A stretch of 64,000 nt of DNA from Cryobacterium sp. PH31-L1 (lineage in GTDB: Bacteria; Actinomycetota; Actinomycetes; Actinomycetales; Microbacteriaceae), in contig NZ_JASISM010000005.1 of NCBI RefSeq assembly GCF_030063145.1, forward strand, positions 124,001 to 188,000, written 5' to 3'. The translations under genes and the position numbers were made by a program. The number at the start of each line of letters is the position of its first letter. Position 1 is the first letter of the stretch. Of this stretch, positions 1-7,430 are shown piece after piece. Below the pieces are notes generated by a model. That model worked only from the letters and a program-made list of their open reading frames with translations. It did no database searches and was not told the origin of the DNA.

Positions 1-51
1 GTGCTGCGCACGGCGCGCATCGGCGAGTATGCCGAGGCCCCTGCGGTCTAG
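1..51 (+). CDS. C-terminal tail of an unidentified gene entering from the left edge
   Basis: The first 16 codons of this frame are open and end at a TAG at 49-51. A hairpin followed by a T-run lies just downstream in the same direction, which is why I read this as the end of a plus-strand gene. Sixteen residues are too few to identify a family. It could equally be chance open sequence. Confidence 0.25.
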   Translation: MLRTARIGEYAEAPAV

Positions 52-52
52 T

Positions 53-100
53 CCGAACTTCGGTTTCCGCGAGGTCGCTGAGTTCGAGCCTCGGTTTTTT
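53..100 (+). terminator. possible Rho-independent terminator
   Basis: Two small stems follow the TAG at 49-51. One is CCGA/TCGG at 53-63. The other is CGAGG/CCTCG at 70-74 and 89-93, directly followed by six T at 95-100. The T-run on the plus strand gives the orientation. The second stem is short with a 14-base loop, so strength is uncertain. The rest of 101-322 shows nothing I can assign. Confidence 0.4.
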
Positions 101-322
101 GGAATTGCCGGGCTTGAGGTGGGCGATGCGGGGGGCGGTCAACTCCCCGACGCGACTCACGTCACGGCGGCTTCGCAGCGCGAACAAGTACTCCGACAGC
201 CGGCTTCAGCTAGCGGCGTCACAAACCCGGCCGTGTCCGCAGTCGCCCTCAGCCGCTGATCGAGTCTGTCGAGATCGCCATCGCCCTACCCGACCGTGTC
301 TGCGGTGGTGCTGACGCTGGGG

Positions 323-874
323 CTAGGAGATTTTGCGGGTGGAACGACGGGCGGCGAGCTCGTCGGCGGGATCCACCGGATGCATATCGAGTTCGACCAG
401 GCTGGTCTCGACCTCGCGGAGGACTTTGCCTACGGCGATCCCGAAAACGCCCTGGCCGCGGCTGACCAGGTCGATGACCTCGTCGTTAGAGGTGCAGAGG
501 TAGACGCTCGCGCCGTCGCTCATGAGCGTGGTCTGGGCGAGGTCGCTGATTCCGGACTCGCGCAGCTGGTTGACAGCCGTTCGAATCTGTTGCAAGGAAA
601 TGCCGGTGTCGAGCAGACGTTTGACGAGCTTGAGCACGAGGATGTCTCGAAAGCCGTACAGGCGCTGTGAGCCGGAACCGGCCGCACCACGCACTGTGGG
701 TTCGACCAGGCCGGTGCGCGCCCAGTAGTCGAGCTGGCGGTAACTGATGCCGGCCGCACGCGCGGCGACAGCGCCGCGATAGCCGGAGTTTTCATCAAGC
801 TCGGGCATGCCATCGGTGAACAGCAGTCCTAACGAGTAACGCGAAGCGTCAGCGTCAGGCTTGAGCTCACTCAT
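323..874 (-). CDS. MerR-family transcriptional regulator (Rv1830-like position)
   Basis: A 183-residue DNA-binding regulator. A MerR-type winged helix-turn-helix spans about residues 30-105 (YRQLDYWARTGLVEP, then a LYGFRDILVLKLVKRLLD helix), followed by a C-terminal part of unknown ligand. I chose the ATG giving MSELK because a GAGAGG sequence precedes it closely; an upstream ATG at 1000 would add 42 unconserved residues. It lies downstream of the FHA and FtsR-like genes on the same strand, as Rv1830 does in mycobacteria. The DUF151 nuclease gene that separates the two MerR genes in Mycobacterium tuberculosis is absent: the 296-bp gap holds no supported gene. Targets are unknown. Confidence 0.8.
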   Translation of the reverse strand: MSELKPDADASRYSLGLLFTDGMPELDENSGYRGAVAARAAGISYRQLDYWARTGLVEPTVRGAAGSGSQRLYGFRDILVLKLVKRLLDTGISLQQIRTAVNQLRESGISDLAQTTLMSDGASVYLCTSNDEVIDLVSRGQGVFGIAVGKVLREVETSLVELDMHPVDPADELAARRSTRKIS

Positions 875-1170
875 ATGGGTTGCCTCTCGGGGGTTACGTG
901 GTGCCGTGGCCTGCGGCCGCGATGAAGCGAGCGTAAAGCCACTGTGTTGCGGAATTATCTGTGGTGCGGATGTGAACGTATGCGGTGGAGCTGGTGTCAC
1001 GACGATGTCCTGCTGTGGATCGCTTTACCTACGGTACCGAGGTGAAGTGCCTCGCGGCCTGACATTCACGTGACCGATTTGGCGTGTCGGTCGAGTGCCG
1101 ACGGCCCCGCCAGGAACCGACCGGATCAAATCGACGACGGTGTCGCTTTGTGCCTGAGTCAGTCTACGAC

Positions 1171-1899
1171 CTAGTTGGTCAGTCGGCCCAGTGCGGAGCG
1201 AATCAGGCTGCCTCGAATGACCTCGAGTTGTCCGGCGATTTCGACCGCCATTTCGGCCGCCTTGGCCCGGCTGGAGGCGTCTTTACGCCGGGCTAGCGGC
1301 ACGAGCGCACTCTCGATGAGGCCGAGTTCGCGTTCGGCCGCACCACGAAAGCCTCGGAGGTGCCGCGGTTCGATTCCACTGCGTTGCAGCTCGACGAGGG
1401 CCCGCAGCACGTGCAGCACGCTGTCGCCGTAGTGTTCGGCGGGCAGAATGATCGACGCGGAGACAGCATCGTGCAGCAGCGTTGCGGATGCCCCGGCTTC
1501 GCGCAGCAGTTCGTCGCGGGTGAGACGACGAGACGTGCCGAGCATCGACGCTCCGGGGGTGGTTCCGCCAGGCAAGACCGGCGACAGCCCGGCATCCAGA
1601 TCATCCAGATAGGAGCGAATGACCTTCAAGGGAAGGTAGTGATAGCGCTGCATCGACAGGATCAGTCGAAGGCGATCGACGTCGCTGGCGCAGAACTTTC
1701 GATAGCCGGATTCCGTGCGTGCCGGGGCGACGAGGCCCTGTTCCTCGAGAAAACGCAGTTTCGACGGAGTCAGTTCGGTGAATTCCGGGGTGAGGCGTGC
1801 CAGGACTTGGCCGATGCTCAGTAACGGCGCTGATCCCGGAGCTTGCCCTTGAGCTTCCGACACAGACACAGCGCGAACCTGGGCGGAGTTTGCCGCCAC
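1171..1899 (-). CDS. ftsR: MerR-family regulator, FtsR/Rv1828-like
   Basis: A 242-residue MerR-family protein. The helix-turn-helix runs from about residue 26 (LLSIGQVLARL, TPSKLRFLEEQGLV, GYRKFCASDVDRLRLIL) to about 100, followed by a long helical C-terminal domain. The GTG start shares its G with the TAG stop of the FHA gene (1-nt overlap at 1899), so the two are translationally coupled. In corynebacteria and mycobacteria the MerR gene next to the GarA/OdhI gene encodes FtsR, an activator of ftsZ. The symbol rests on that synteny and the domain match; control of division here is inference. Confidence 0.75.
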   Translation of the reverse strand: MAANSAQVRAVSVSEAQGQAPGSAPLLSIGQVLARLTPEFTELTPSKLRFLEEQGLVAPARTESGYRKFCASDVDRLRLILSMQRYHYLPLKVIRSYLDDLDAGLSPVLPGGTTPGASMLGTSRRLTRDELLREAGASATLLHDAVSASIILPAEHYGDSVLHVLRALVELQRSGIEPRHLRGFRGAAERELGLIESALVPLARRKDASSRAKAAEMAVEIAGQLEVIRGSLIRSALGRLTN

Positions 1900-2513
1900 T
1901 ATTCGCTCGCCGCGCGGGCGAGGTCGAAGCGCGAGGCGTAGAAGGTGAGACGAAATTTGCCGACCTGCACCTCGGCACCGTCGGTCAGAGCGGCGGTTTC
2001 GATGCGCTCTCCATCGAAATAGGTGCCGTTGAGCGAGCCCAGGTCTTTCACCGCGAAAGATGTGCCATTGCGCAGGAATTCGGCGTGCCGCCGCGACACC
2101 GTGACATCGTCGAGGAAGATGTCGGCGTTGGGGTGGCGACCGACGCTGGTGAGATCGGCGTCGAGCAGAAACCGGGCGCCAGCATTGGGTCCGCGACGAA
2201 CGACCATGAGCGCTGATCCGGAGGGCAGAGCAGCGATGGATTCCTGCTCCTCGGCCGTGACGTTCGAGTCGATCGACGCGATCTGGGCGGCGAACTCCTG
2301 GCTGAAATTCATCGTCGTATCGGTACTGAGCATGTCGTGCACCGTGGTCGATTCGCCGGGCGTCTCGTCACCGGTCGAGCCGGGGGTGGAGGATGCTGGG
2401 GTGGACTGCGCCTTGCTGGGCATTGCTTCGCCTGTCGTCGGGTTTTCGGGCTGATCTGTGGGCACGGGCTCGTTCTGCTCCTCGGAATTATTCTTTCCGG
2501 ATAGATCGACCAT
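1899..2513 (-). CDS. garA: FHA-domain signalling protein, GarA/OdhI type
   Basis: A 204-residue protein with a C-terminal forkhead-associated (phosphothreonine-binding) domain from about residue 105. The FHA residues are visible: VGRHPNADI, VSRRHAEF and LGSLNGTYF. A TTVHD segment upstream resembles the ETT phosphosite of GarA/OdhI, though the N-terminal part is longer and rich in P, T, S and E. In relatives, the Ser/Thr-kinase-phosphorylated form switches from inhibiting 2-oxoglutarate dehydrogenase and glutamate metabolism to autoinhibition. The second of two adjacent ATGs (2513) is preferred because an AGGAGG core ends 6 nt upstream. Adjacent pgsA-type and MerR genes match the mycobacterial order. 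Confidence 0.8.
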   Translation of the reverse strand: MVDLSGKNNSEEQNEPVPTDQPENPTTGEAMPSKAQSTPASSTPGSTGDETPGESTTVHDMLSTDTTMNFSQEFAAQIASIDSNVTAEEQESIAALPSGSALMVVRRGPNAGARFLLDADLTSVGRHPNADIFLDDVTVSRRHAEFLRNGTSFAVKDLGSLNGTYFDGERIETAALTDGAEVQVGKFRLTFYASRFDLARAASE

Positions 2514-2523
2514 CATGCACCTC

Positions 2524-3174
2524 CTATCGTTCCAGCGTATCGGAAGATACACCCGGGGCGACCCTCGGTAATCGAATCACTCGCATCGTTTCAATGGCAT
2601 AGATGATGCCGGCCCACCAGTACAGAAAAGCGCCCCACAGGCCGAACGCCCAGCCCACCGGCTGCGACCACCACTCCAGTGTCGGAAAGGCTTGCCCGAG
2701 CATGATCATGGGCAGGGCGTAGAACAGGCAGAAGGTCGCCACCTTGCCCAGATGGTGCACCGGCAGCGGGCCGAATCCATAGTTCGCGAGGATGACGCCC
2801 AGGGCCAGAAGAAAAATATCGCGGCCCACGACGACCAGCACAATCCACCACGGGACGAGGTCACGCCAGGCGAGCCCGATCAGGGCGGCAAAGATATAGA
2901 GGCGATCGGCGGCCGGATCCAGCAGCTGGCCGAGCCGGGTGATCTGGTTCCAGCGCCGCGCGAGAAACCCGTCGAGCCAGTCCGTGAAACTGGAGATGCT
3001 GAGCACGACCAGGGCCCAGGCATCCGCTCCCTGGGCGAGGAGAACGAGAAAGACCGGCACCAGTACCAGGCGCAACAGGCTCAGCACGTTGGGCAGGGTG
3101 AGCACCCGATCGCTCACCACCCCGTTCGCTGCCGCCGTCACGAGATCGAGTCTATCGAGTGGGACCAGATTCAA
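2524..3174 (-). CDS. CDP-alcohol phosphatidyltransferase family membrane enzyme
   Basis: A 216-residue integral membrane protein that transfers a phosphatidyl group from CDP-diacylglycerol to an alcohol, as in phosphatidylglycerophosphate or related lipid synthesis. The family signature is complete: DWLDGFLARR followed by GQLLDPAAD (the D-xx-DG-xx-AR...G-xxx-D-xxx-D catalytic motif) at about residues 64-90. Several hydrophobic helices follow. The apparent TTG start overlaps the TGA of the upstream NUDIX gene by 4 nt; GTG codons 11 and 19 residues in are alternatives. Which alcohol is used cannot be told from sequence; synteny resembles the Rv1822 (pgsA2) locus. Confidence 0.8.
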   Translation of the reverse strand: MNLVPLDRLDLVTAAANGVVSDRVLTLPNVLSLLRLVLVPVFLVLLAQGADAWALVVLSISSFTDWLDGFLARRWNQITRLGQLLDPAADRLYIFAALIGLAWRDLVPWWIVLVVVGRDIFLLALGVILANYGFGPLPVHHLGKVATFCLFYALPMIMLGQAFPTLEWWSQPVGWAFGLWGAFLYWWAGIIYAIETMRVIRLPRVAPGVSSDTLER

Positions 3175-3686
3175 TCGAGCCGACCGCGCAGCGCCGGCCA
3201 GCTGGCGGCGAAACCAGGATGCAGGGCGAGTCGGTCAACGGAATCGGATGGAACCCAGCGCAGGGCGATGCTCTCCTGGTCGCTGATCACGGGGTCGAAT
3301 TCCTGGGTCGCCTCCACGACGACGGTGGTGTACGACCAGAAGCCCAGGTCGAACAGGGAGGTGAATTTGACCTGCACCAGGTGCGCCGGAACGCCGGCTT
3401 CTTCCCGGGCTTCGCGCAGCGCGGCATCGATCGCGCTTTCGTTCTCGTGGCGGGCACCACCGGGAAGCCCCCACGTATCGCCGAAATGACTCCACACGGC
3501 ACGATGCTGCAGCAACACCCCGAGGCGCGGGTGATGAACGAGGAGTCCGGCCGCACCGAATCGGCCCCAGAATTTGCGACCGTCGGGAGCGTGCACCCAG
3601 GCATCACCGCTGTCCCGGCCCGGGCCGACCGGCGGGATCGCCGCCCCCCGTGCGACGCTCGCATCGACACCCGAACTCTCAGTCAT
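3171..3686 (-). CDS. NUDIX hydrolase
   Basis: A 171-residue soluble hydrolase of nucleoside-diphosphate-linked substrates. The Nudix box is intact (GGARHENE, then REAREEAGVP, matching G-x5-E-x7-REUxEExGU) and sits about mid-protein. I take the ATG giving MTESSG; an ATG six residues upstream is possible. It overlaps the phosphatidyltransferase by 4 nt and so is probably co-transcribed with it. Candidates are house-cleaning of oxidised nucleotides or sugar-nucleotide turnover; the sequence does not decide. Confidence 0.8.
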   Translation of the reverse strand: MTESSGVDASVARGAAIPPVGPGRDSGDAWVHAPDGRKFWGRFGAAGLLVHHPRLGVLLQHRAVWSHFGDTWGLPGGARHENESAIDAALREAREEAGVPAHLVQVKFTSLFDLGFWSYTTVVVEATQEFDPVISDQESIALRWVPSDSVDRLALHPGFAASWPALRGRLD

Positions 3687-3733
3687 GCTCCAAGCATGCC
3701 CCACGCAGCCCCGAGGTTCGTGCGGAACCTGAC

Positions 3734-4282
3734 CTAGAGCGACATGATCGCGTGTACCGGCCCGGTGCCGAGGCGCTCACGACCATGCAAGTCGGTGAGC
3801 TCGAGCACGACGCCGACGCCGGTGAGGGTATAGCCTGCCCGTTCGATGAGACGGCTCGTGGCCGCGATGGTGCCACCCGTGGCCAGCACGTCGTCGAGGA
3901 CAAGTACGCGGCTGCCGGCCGGCAGCTGGCCGACTTCGAGTTCGAGTCGGGCCGAGCCGTATTCCAGCTCGTATTCTTCGGTCAGAACGGTGCCGGGGAG
4001 CTTGCCGCCCTTACGCACGGCCAGGACAGCCGCGTGGGCGGCGTATCCCACTGCGGCGGCGAGCAGAAAGCCGCGTGCCTCGATACCGGCTACGGCATCG
4101 AATTGGCCTCGGTGCTGGTCAGAGAGGTCGTCGACGATCGCCCGAAAGGCGACGGCATCGGCGAATACCGGGTTGAGATCGCGAAACAGAATGTCGGGCT
4201 TGGGAAAATCAGGGTATGAGGCCAGCAGGGCCTCAACGTGGTGGAGGGCAGATTTCGGTGCAGGGGCAGAGAGTTGAGTCAC
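3734..4282 (-). CDS. apt: adenine phosphoribosyltransferase
   Basis: A 182-residue type I phosphoribosyltransferase that converts adenine and PRPP to AMP in purine salvage. The PRPP-binding loop VLVLDDVLATGGT (about residues 126-138) and the Apt-specific GIEARGFLLAAAVGYAA region are both present, and length matches the family. It starts 9 nt beyond the end of the MarR gene on the same strand, so shared transcription is plausible. No defect is visible. Confidence 0.92.
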   Translation of the reverse strand: MTQLSAPAPKSALHHVEALLASYPDFPKPDILFRDLNPVFADAVAFRAIVDDLSDQHRGQFDAVAGIEARGFLLAAAVGYAAHAAVLAVRKGGKLPGTVLTEEYELEYGSARLELEVGQLPAGSRVLVLDDVLATGGTIAATSRLIERAGYTLTGVGVVLELTDLHGRERLGTGPVHAIMSL

Positions 4283-4291
4283 TCTTCCATC

Positions 4292-4861
4292 TTAATCGGA
4301 TGCCGGTTCCCCGCCCGGCGTTGCCCCGGTCGACGCTTCCCTGACCAGTGTGTCCGGGTGCGGCATCATGGCGATTGCGCTCATCGCGTCGAGGAAATTC
4401 ACGACGGCCACCTGGTGATCCGGCGAGAGCTCGAGCGCCACCTGCATCAACTGCTCGTGCGTGCCCGACAGTGCGTGACGCATCTGCTCGTGAGAAGACT
4501 GGGTGGCGAACAATCGCTGGGCCCGACCGTCATCGGGGTTCACCTCCCGGCGAATGTGGCCGGAAGCCGTGAGCCTGGAGAGCAGCTTGGCAGTGGCGGC
4601 CGACGAGATGTTCAGGAATTCGCTGAGATCCTTGGGGCTGGCGACGCGGCTTTGGCGTTCGCAGGCGATGAGGTGACGGATGGCCATGAGGTCGGTTTCA
4701 TTGATGTGCATGTCTGCCTGGGCGCGATGACGCATCGCGGCGTCAGCCACGCGAAACCGGCGCACGGCGCGCAAAACCTCCATGGACGAAGAAACTCCGG
4801 AGTTCTTGGGGTCATACCAGTACGTCCCGGGTCCTGGGGGGTTACTCTCATCGTGGGACAT
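4292..4861 (-). CDS. MarR-family regulator divergent from the carotenoid operon (CrtR-like role)
   Basis: A 189-residue winged-helix regulator. The MarR core lies at about residues 45-145 (TDLMAIRHLIACERQSRVASPKDLSEFL, then SSAATAKLLSRLTASGHI and a wing with RREVNPDDGRAQRLF). It is transcribed away from idi-crtE, with 82 bp between the two start codons. In Corynebacterium glutamicum a divergent MarR-type protein (CrtR) represses the carotenoid operon and responds to geranylgeranyl diphosphate. By position I infer the same job here. The CTAAC-TTG-GTTAG palindrome in the shared intergenic region is its likely binding site. Confidence 0.85.
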   Translation of the reverse strand: MSHDESNPPGPGTYWYDPKNSGVSSSMEVLRAVRRFRVADAAMRHRAQADMHINETDLMAIRHLIACERQSRVASPKDLSEFLNISSAATAKLLSRLTASGHIRREVNPDDGRAQRLFATQSSHEQMRHALSGTHEQLMQVALELSPDHQVAVVNFLDAMSAIAMMPHPDTLVREASTGATPGGEPASD

Positions 4862-4886
4862 ATGGCCATGGTAACGTGAGCAGTCG

Positions 4887-4899
4887 CTAACTTGGTTAG
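4887..4899. promoter_or_regulatory. palindromic operator candidate between MarR gene and idi
   Basis: A perfect inverted repeat CTAAC-TTG-GTTAG. It overlaps the -35 region of a plausible plus-strand promoter (TAACTT at 4888-4893, 17 bp, CATAAT at 4911-4916) ahead of idi at 4944. A MarR repressor bound here would block carotenoid transcription and could also autoregulate. Binding is inferred. Confidence 0.55.
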
Positions 4900-4943
4900 T
4901 TATTTCCGAACATAATCAGGTTGAACCGAGAAGGGGAGCCCGC

Positions 4944-5483
4944 GTGCCAACTGCAAACGCTCTTGATGAACACGTAATCCTTCTCGATGACGAGGGGCAT
5001 CACATCGGCACCGCGCCGAAGTACAGCATGCACGGATCGGCCACCGCGCTGCACCTGGCGTTCTCCTGCTACGTATTCAATCCGCTCGGCGAAGTGCTGG
5101 TCACCCGCCGCGCGCTCAGCAAGAAGGCGTGGCCGGGAGTGTGGACCAACTCGTTCTGTGGGCATCCGCTGCCCGCTGAGCCAATGACCCAGTCCGTTAC
5201 CCGCCGGGCCGGCTTTGAACTCGGGCTGGAGCTCGACGATATCGACCTCGCACTCCCCCTCTTTCGGTACCGTGCCACCGACAGCAGCGGGATTGTCGAA
5301 AACGAGATCTGCCCGGTCTACTTGGCCACAACAACGCAGGAGCCCACGCCGAACCCCGACGAGGTCGCCGAATATGCCTGGACCCGCCCCGCAGACCTGT
5401 ACCGGGCGGTGACGGATGCCCCGTGGGCGTTCAGCCCGTGGATGGCGTTGCAGGTGCAGCAGTTGGACAGTTTTCGTGCTTGA
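4944..5483 (+). CDS. idi: isopentenyl-diphosphate delta-isomerase, type I
   Basis: A 179-residue Nudix-fold enzyme that interconverts IPP and DMAPP, supplying the allylic primer for carotenoid prenyl chains. Type I hallmarks are present: catalytic Cys in NSFCGHP (about residue 72), the RRAGFELGLEL region, and Glu in ENEICPV. The GTG start follows an AAGGGGAG sequence by a short spacer. It is the first gene of the carotenoid operon and overlaps crtE by 8 nt, so isomerase and prenyl-transferase supply are co-expressed. Confidence 0.93.
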   Translation: MPTANALDEHVILLDDEGHHIGTAPKYSMHGSATALHLAFSCYVFNPLGEVLVTRRALSKKAWPGVWTNSFCGHPLPAEPMTQSVTRRAGFELGLELDDIDLALPLFRYRATDSSGIVENEICPVYLATTTQEPTPNPDEVAEYAWTRPADLYRAVTDAPWAFSPWMALQVQQLDSFRA

Positions 5484-6522
5484 CACGGTTGCGGCGGGCG
5501 TCGAGACCGAACTGACCCGCTTTTTCGCCGCAGCCCGACTGCGCGCGAGCGACTACGGCGTCCACTATGTGGCCTTATGGGATTCCCTGGAGCAGGCCAG
5601 CAGCGGCGGTAAGCGGGTGCGCCCCGCACTGGTTCTGGCGGCCTATGCCGGTTTCGGCGGACGCGATCAGGCTCTCGTGGCACCGGTCGCCGTGAGCTTC
5701 GAACTGTTGCACACGGCATTTCTGATTCACGACGACGTCATCGACCGCGACCTGGCCCGGCGCGGGGTCGCCAACATCGCCGGACGTTTCAACGACCGCG
5801 CGCTCGCGCATGGAGCCGCTGCCGATCAGGCCGGTGTCTGGGCGGCGGCCGCGGCTATCCTCGCCGGCGACCTGGCGCTCAGTGAAGCGCATCGTGCACT
5901 GGCCAAGCTGCCGGTCGACGTGCACACGCGCCTGCGGCTGCTCGACCTGCTCGACCGGGCGGTGTTCGTCTCGGCCGCCGGGGAGTTGGCCGACGTGACC
6001 AACAGTTCCGCGCAGCATCCGCTCACCGTGACCGAGGTCCTCACCACCCTGGAGAACAAGACCGCCGTGTACTCGTTCGAAGCGCCATTGCAGGCCGGGG
6101 CGGTGCTCGCTGGGGCCTCGGCCGAGGCGATTCGCCTGCTCGGCCAGTACGGACGCCTGGTCGGAGTGGCCTTTCAGCTCACCGACGACCTGCTCGGCGT
6201 GTTCGGCGACCCGGTCAAGACCGGCAAGAGCGTCACCGCCGACCTGCGCGAGGGCAAGCAGACCGCGCTGATCGCGCACGCCGGTGGAACCGAAAGCTGG
6301 TCGTTGATCGAACCGTATCTCGGTAAGATCGATCTCAGCGAGGAGGAGGCCGAACGTGCTCGCGAGCACCTGCGCGCCTGCGGTGCGAAAGCGGCCGCCG
6401 AAGGCCTGGCATACGACCACTCTCGCCTCGCAGTGGACACGCTCGACCCGGCACTCATTCCGGCCGAGCTGCGGGCCACCCTGATCGAGCTGGCCGAGGC
6501 CGCCGTGAATCGGTCCCGCTGA
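5476..6522 (+). CDS. crtE: geranylgeranyl diphosphate synthase
   Basis: A 348-residue trans-prenyltransferase that condenses IPP onto allylic diphosphates to C20 GGPP. The first Asp-rich motif (HDDVIDRD, Asp 86, 87 and 90) and the second (QLTDDLLGVFGD) are both present, as is the GGKRVRP substrate motif near residue 44. I choose the GTG at 5476 inside the end of idi; the earlier ATG in the same frame adds unrelated idi-overlapping residues. The stop shares one base with the ATG of crtB. Position in the operon identifies it as the carotenoid GGPP synthase. Confidence 0.9.
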   Translation: MLDTVAAGVETELTRFFAAARLRASDYGVHYVALWDSLEQASSGGKRVRPALVLAAYAGFGGRDQALVAPVAVSFELLHTAFLIHDDVIDRDLARRGVANIAGRFNDRALAHGAAADQAGVWAAAAAILAGDLALSEAHRALAKLPVDVHTRLRLLDLLDRAVFVSAAGELADVTNSSAQHPLTVTEVLTTLENKTAVYSFEAPLQAGAVLAGASAEAIRLLGQYGRLVGVAFQLTDDLLGVFGDPVKTGKSVTADLREGKQTALIAHAGGTESWSLIEPYLGKIDLSEEEAERAREHLRACGAKAAAEGLAYDHSRLAVDTLDPALIPAELRATLIELAEAAVNRSR

Positions 6523-7430
6523 TGACGCCGCTGCGATCAGTATCGGCCCGAACGGCCACGGACACGAATCTGCTCAAGTACGCGGAGACGGCCCGGGCCA
6601 GTTCGACGACGGTGATCGGACACTATTCCACGTCGTTCGGCCTGGCTGCCCGGCTGCTCGACTCCCGGGTGCGCGCTCCGGTGCGCACGATTTATGCCCT
6701 CGTGCGCATTGCCGACGAGATCGTCGACGGTGCCGCCACCGAGGCTGGAGTCTCGATCGAGGAACAGCGGCAGCTGCTCGACGAACTCGAAATCGAAACC
6801 GAACGCGCGATCGTGCGTGGTTACAGCACGAACCTGGTCGTGCACGCCTTCGCCGCGACGGCCAGGCAGTGCGGAATCGACTCCAGCCTGATCGCACCGT
6901 TCTTCGCGTCCATGCGCCGTGACCTTGACCCGGCCCCGTTCACGACCGAGGGCGTAGCCGCGTACATTTACGGTTCCGCCGAGGTGATCGGGCTCATGTG
7001 CCTGCGCACTTTCGTGCACTGGTCCCCGCGCAACGAATCCGAACTCAGTGTTCTCGAAGACGGCGCACGCCACCTCGGCGCGGCTTTTCAGAAAATCAAT
7101 TTTCTGCGCGACCTGTCCTGTGATCGCGAGGTTCTCGGTCGCAACTATTTTCCGGGGATCGACCCGCTACACCTCACCGACGCTCAGAAGAACGTGATCC
7201 TCGACGACATCGATGCGGACCTCGCCATTGCCAGTGCCGTACTGCCGCTGCTACCTCCGGGCTGCCGGCGCGCCGTCGCCGCCGCGCAGGGCCTGTTCAC
7301 CCGGCTGTCCCGGCGACTGCGGTCGACCCCGGCCGACCAGTTATTGCGCTCCCGCGTGCGGGTGCCGGATGGAGAGAAACTGATGATCGCCCTGAACTCG
7401 ACCATCGGCCGCGGCGCGTGGAAGCGATGA
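6522..7430 (+). CDS. crtB: phytoene synthase
   Basis: A 302-residue squalene/phytoene synthase-family enzyme that joins two GGPP molecules head to head to make phytoene. Family features include YALVRIADEIVDG (first Asp-rich substrate site, about residues 59-71), GSAEVIGLMCL, and GAAFQKINFLRDLSCD with the second acidic site near residue 190. It overlaps crtE by one base (TGATG) and crtI by four (ATGA), so translational coupling is likely. Confidence 0.92.
   Translation: MTPLRSVSARTATDTNLLKYAETARASSTTVIGHYSTSFGLAARLLDSRVRAPVRTIYALVRIADEIVDGAATEAGVSIEEQRQLLDELEIETERAIVRGYSTNLVVHAFAATARQCGIDSSLIAPFFASMRRDLDPAPFTTEGVAAYIYGSAEVIGLMCLRTFVHWSPRNESELSVLEDGARHLGAAFQKINFLRDLSCDREVLGRNYFPGIDPLHLTDAQKNVILDDIDADLAIASAVLPLLPPGCRRAVAAAQGLFTRLSRRLRSTPADQLLRSRVRVPDGEKLMIALNSTIGRGAWKR

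Noticed and set aside
875-1170. DUF151 nuclease gene expected between the two MerR genes
   Set aside because: No frame of suitable length or sequence is present in the gap.
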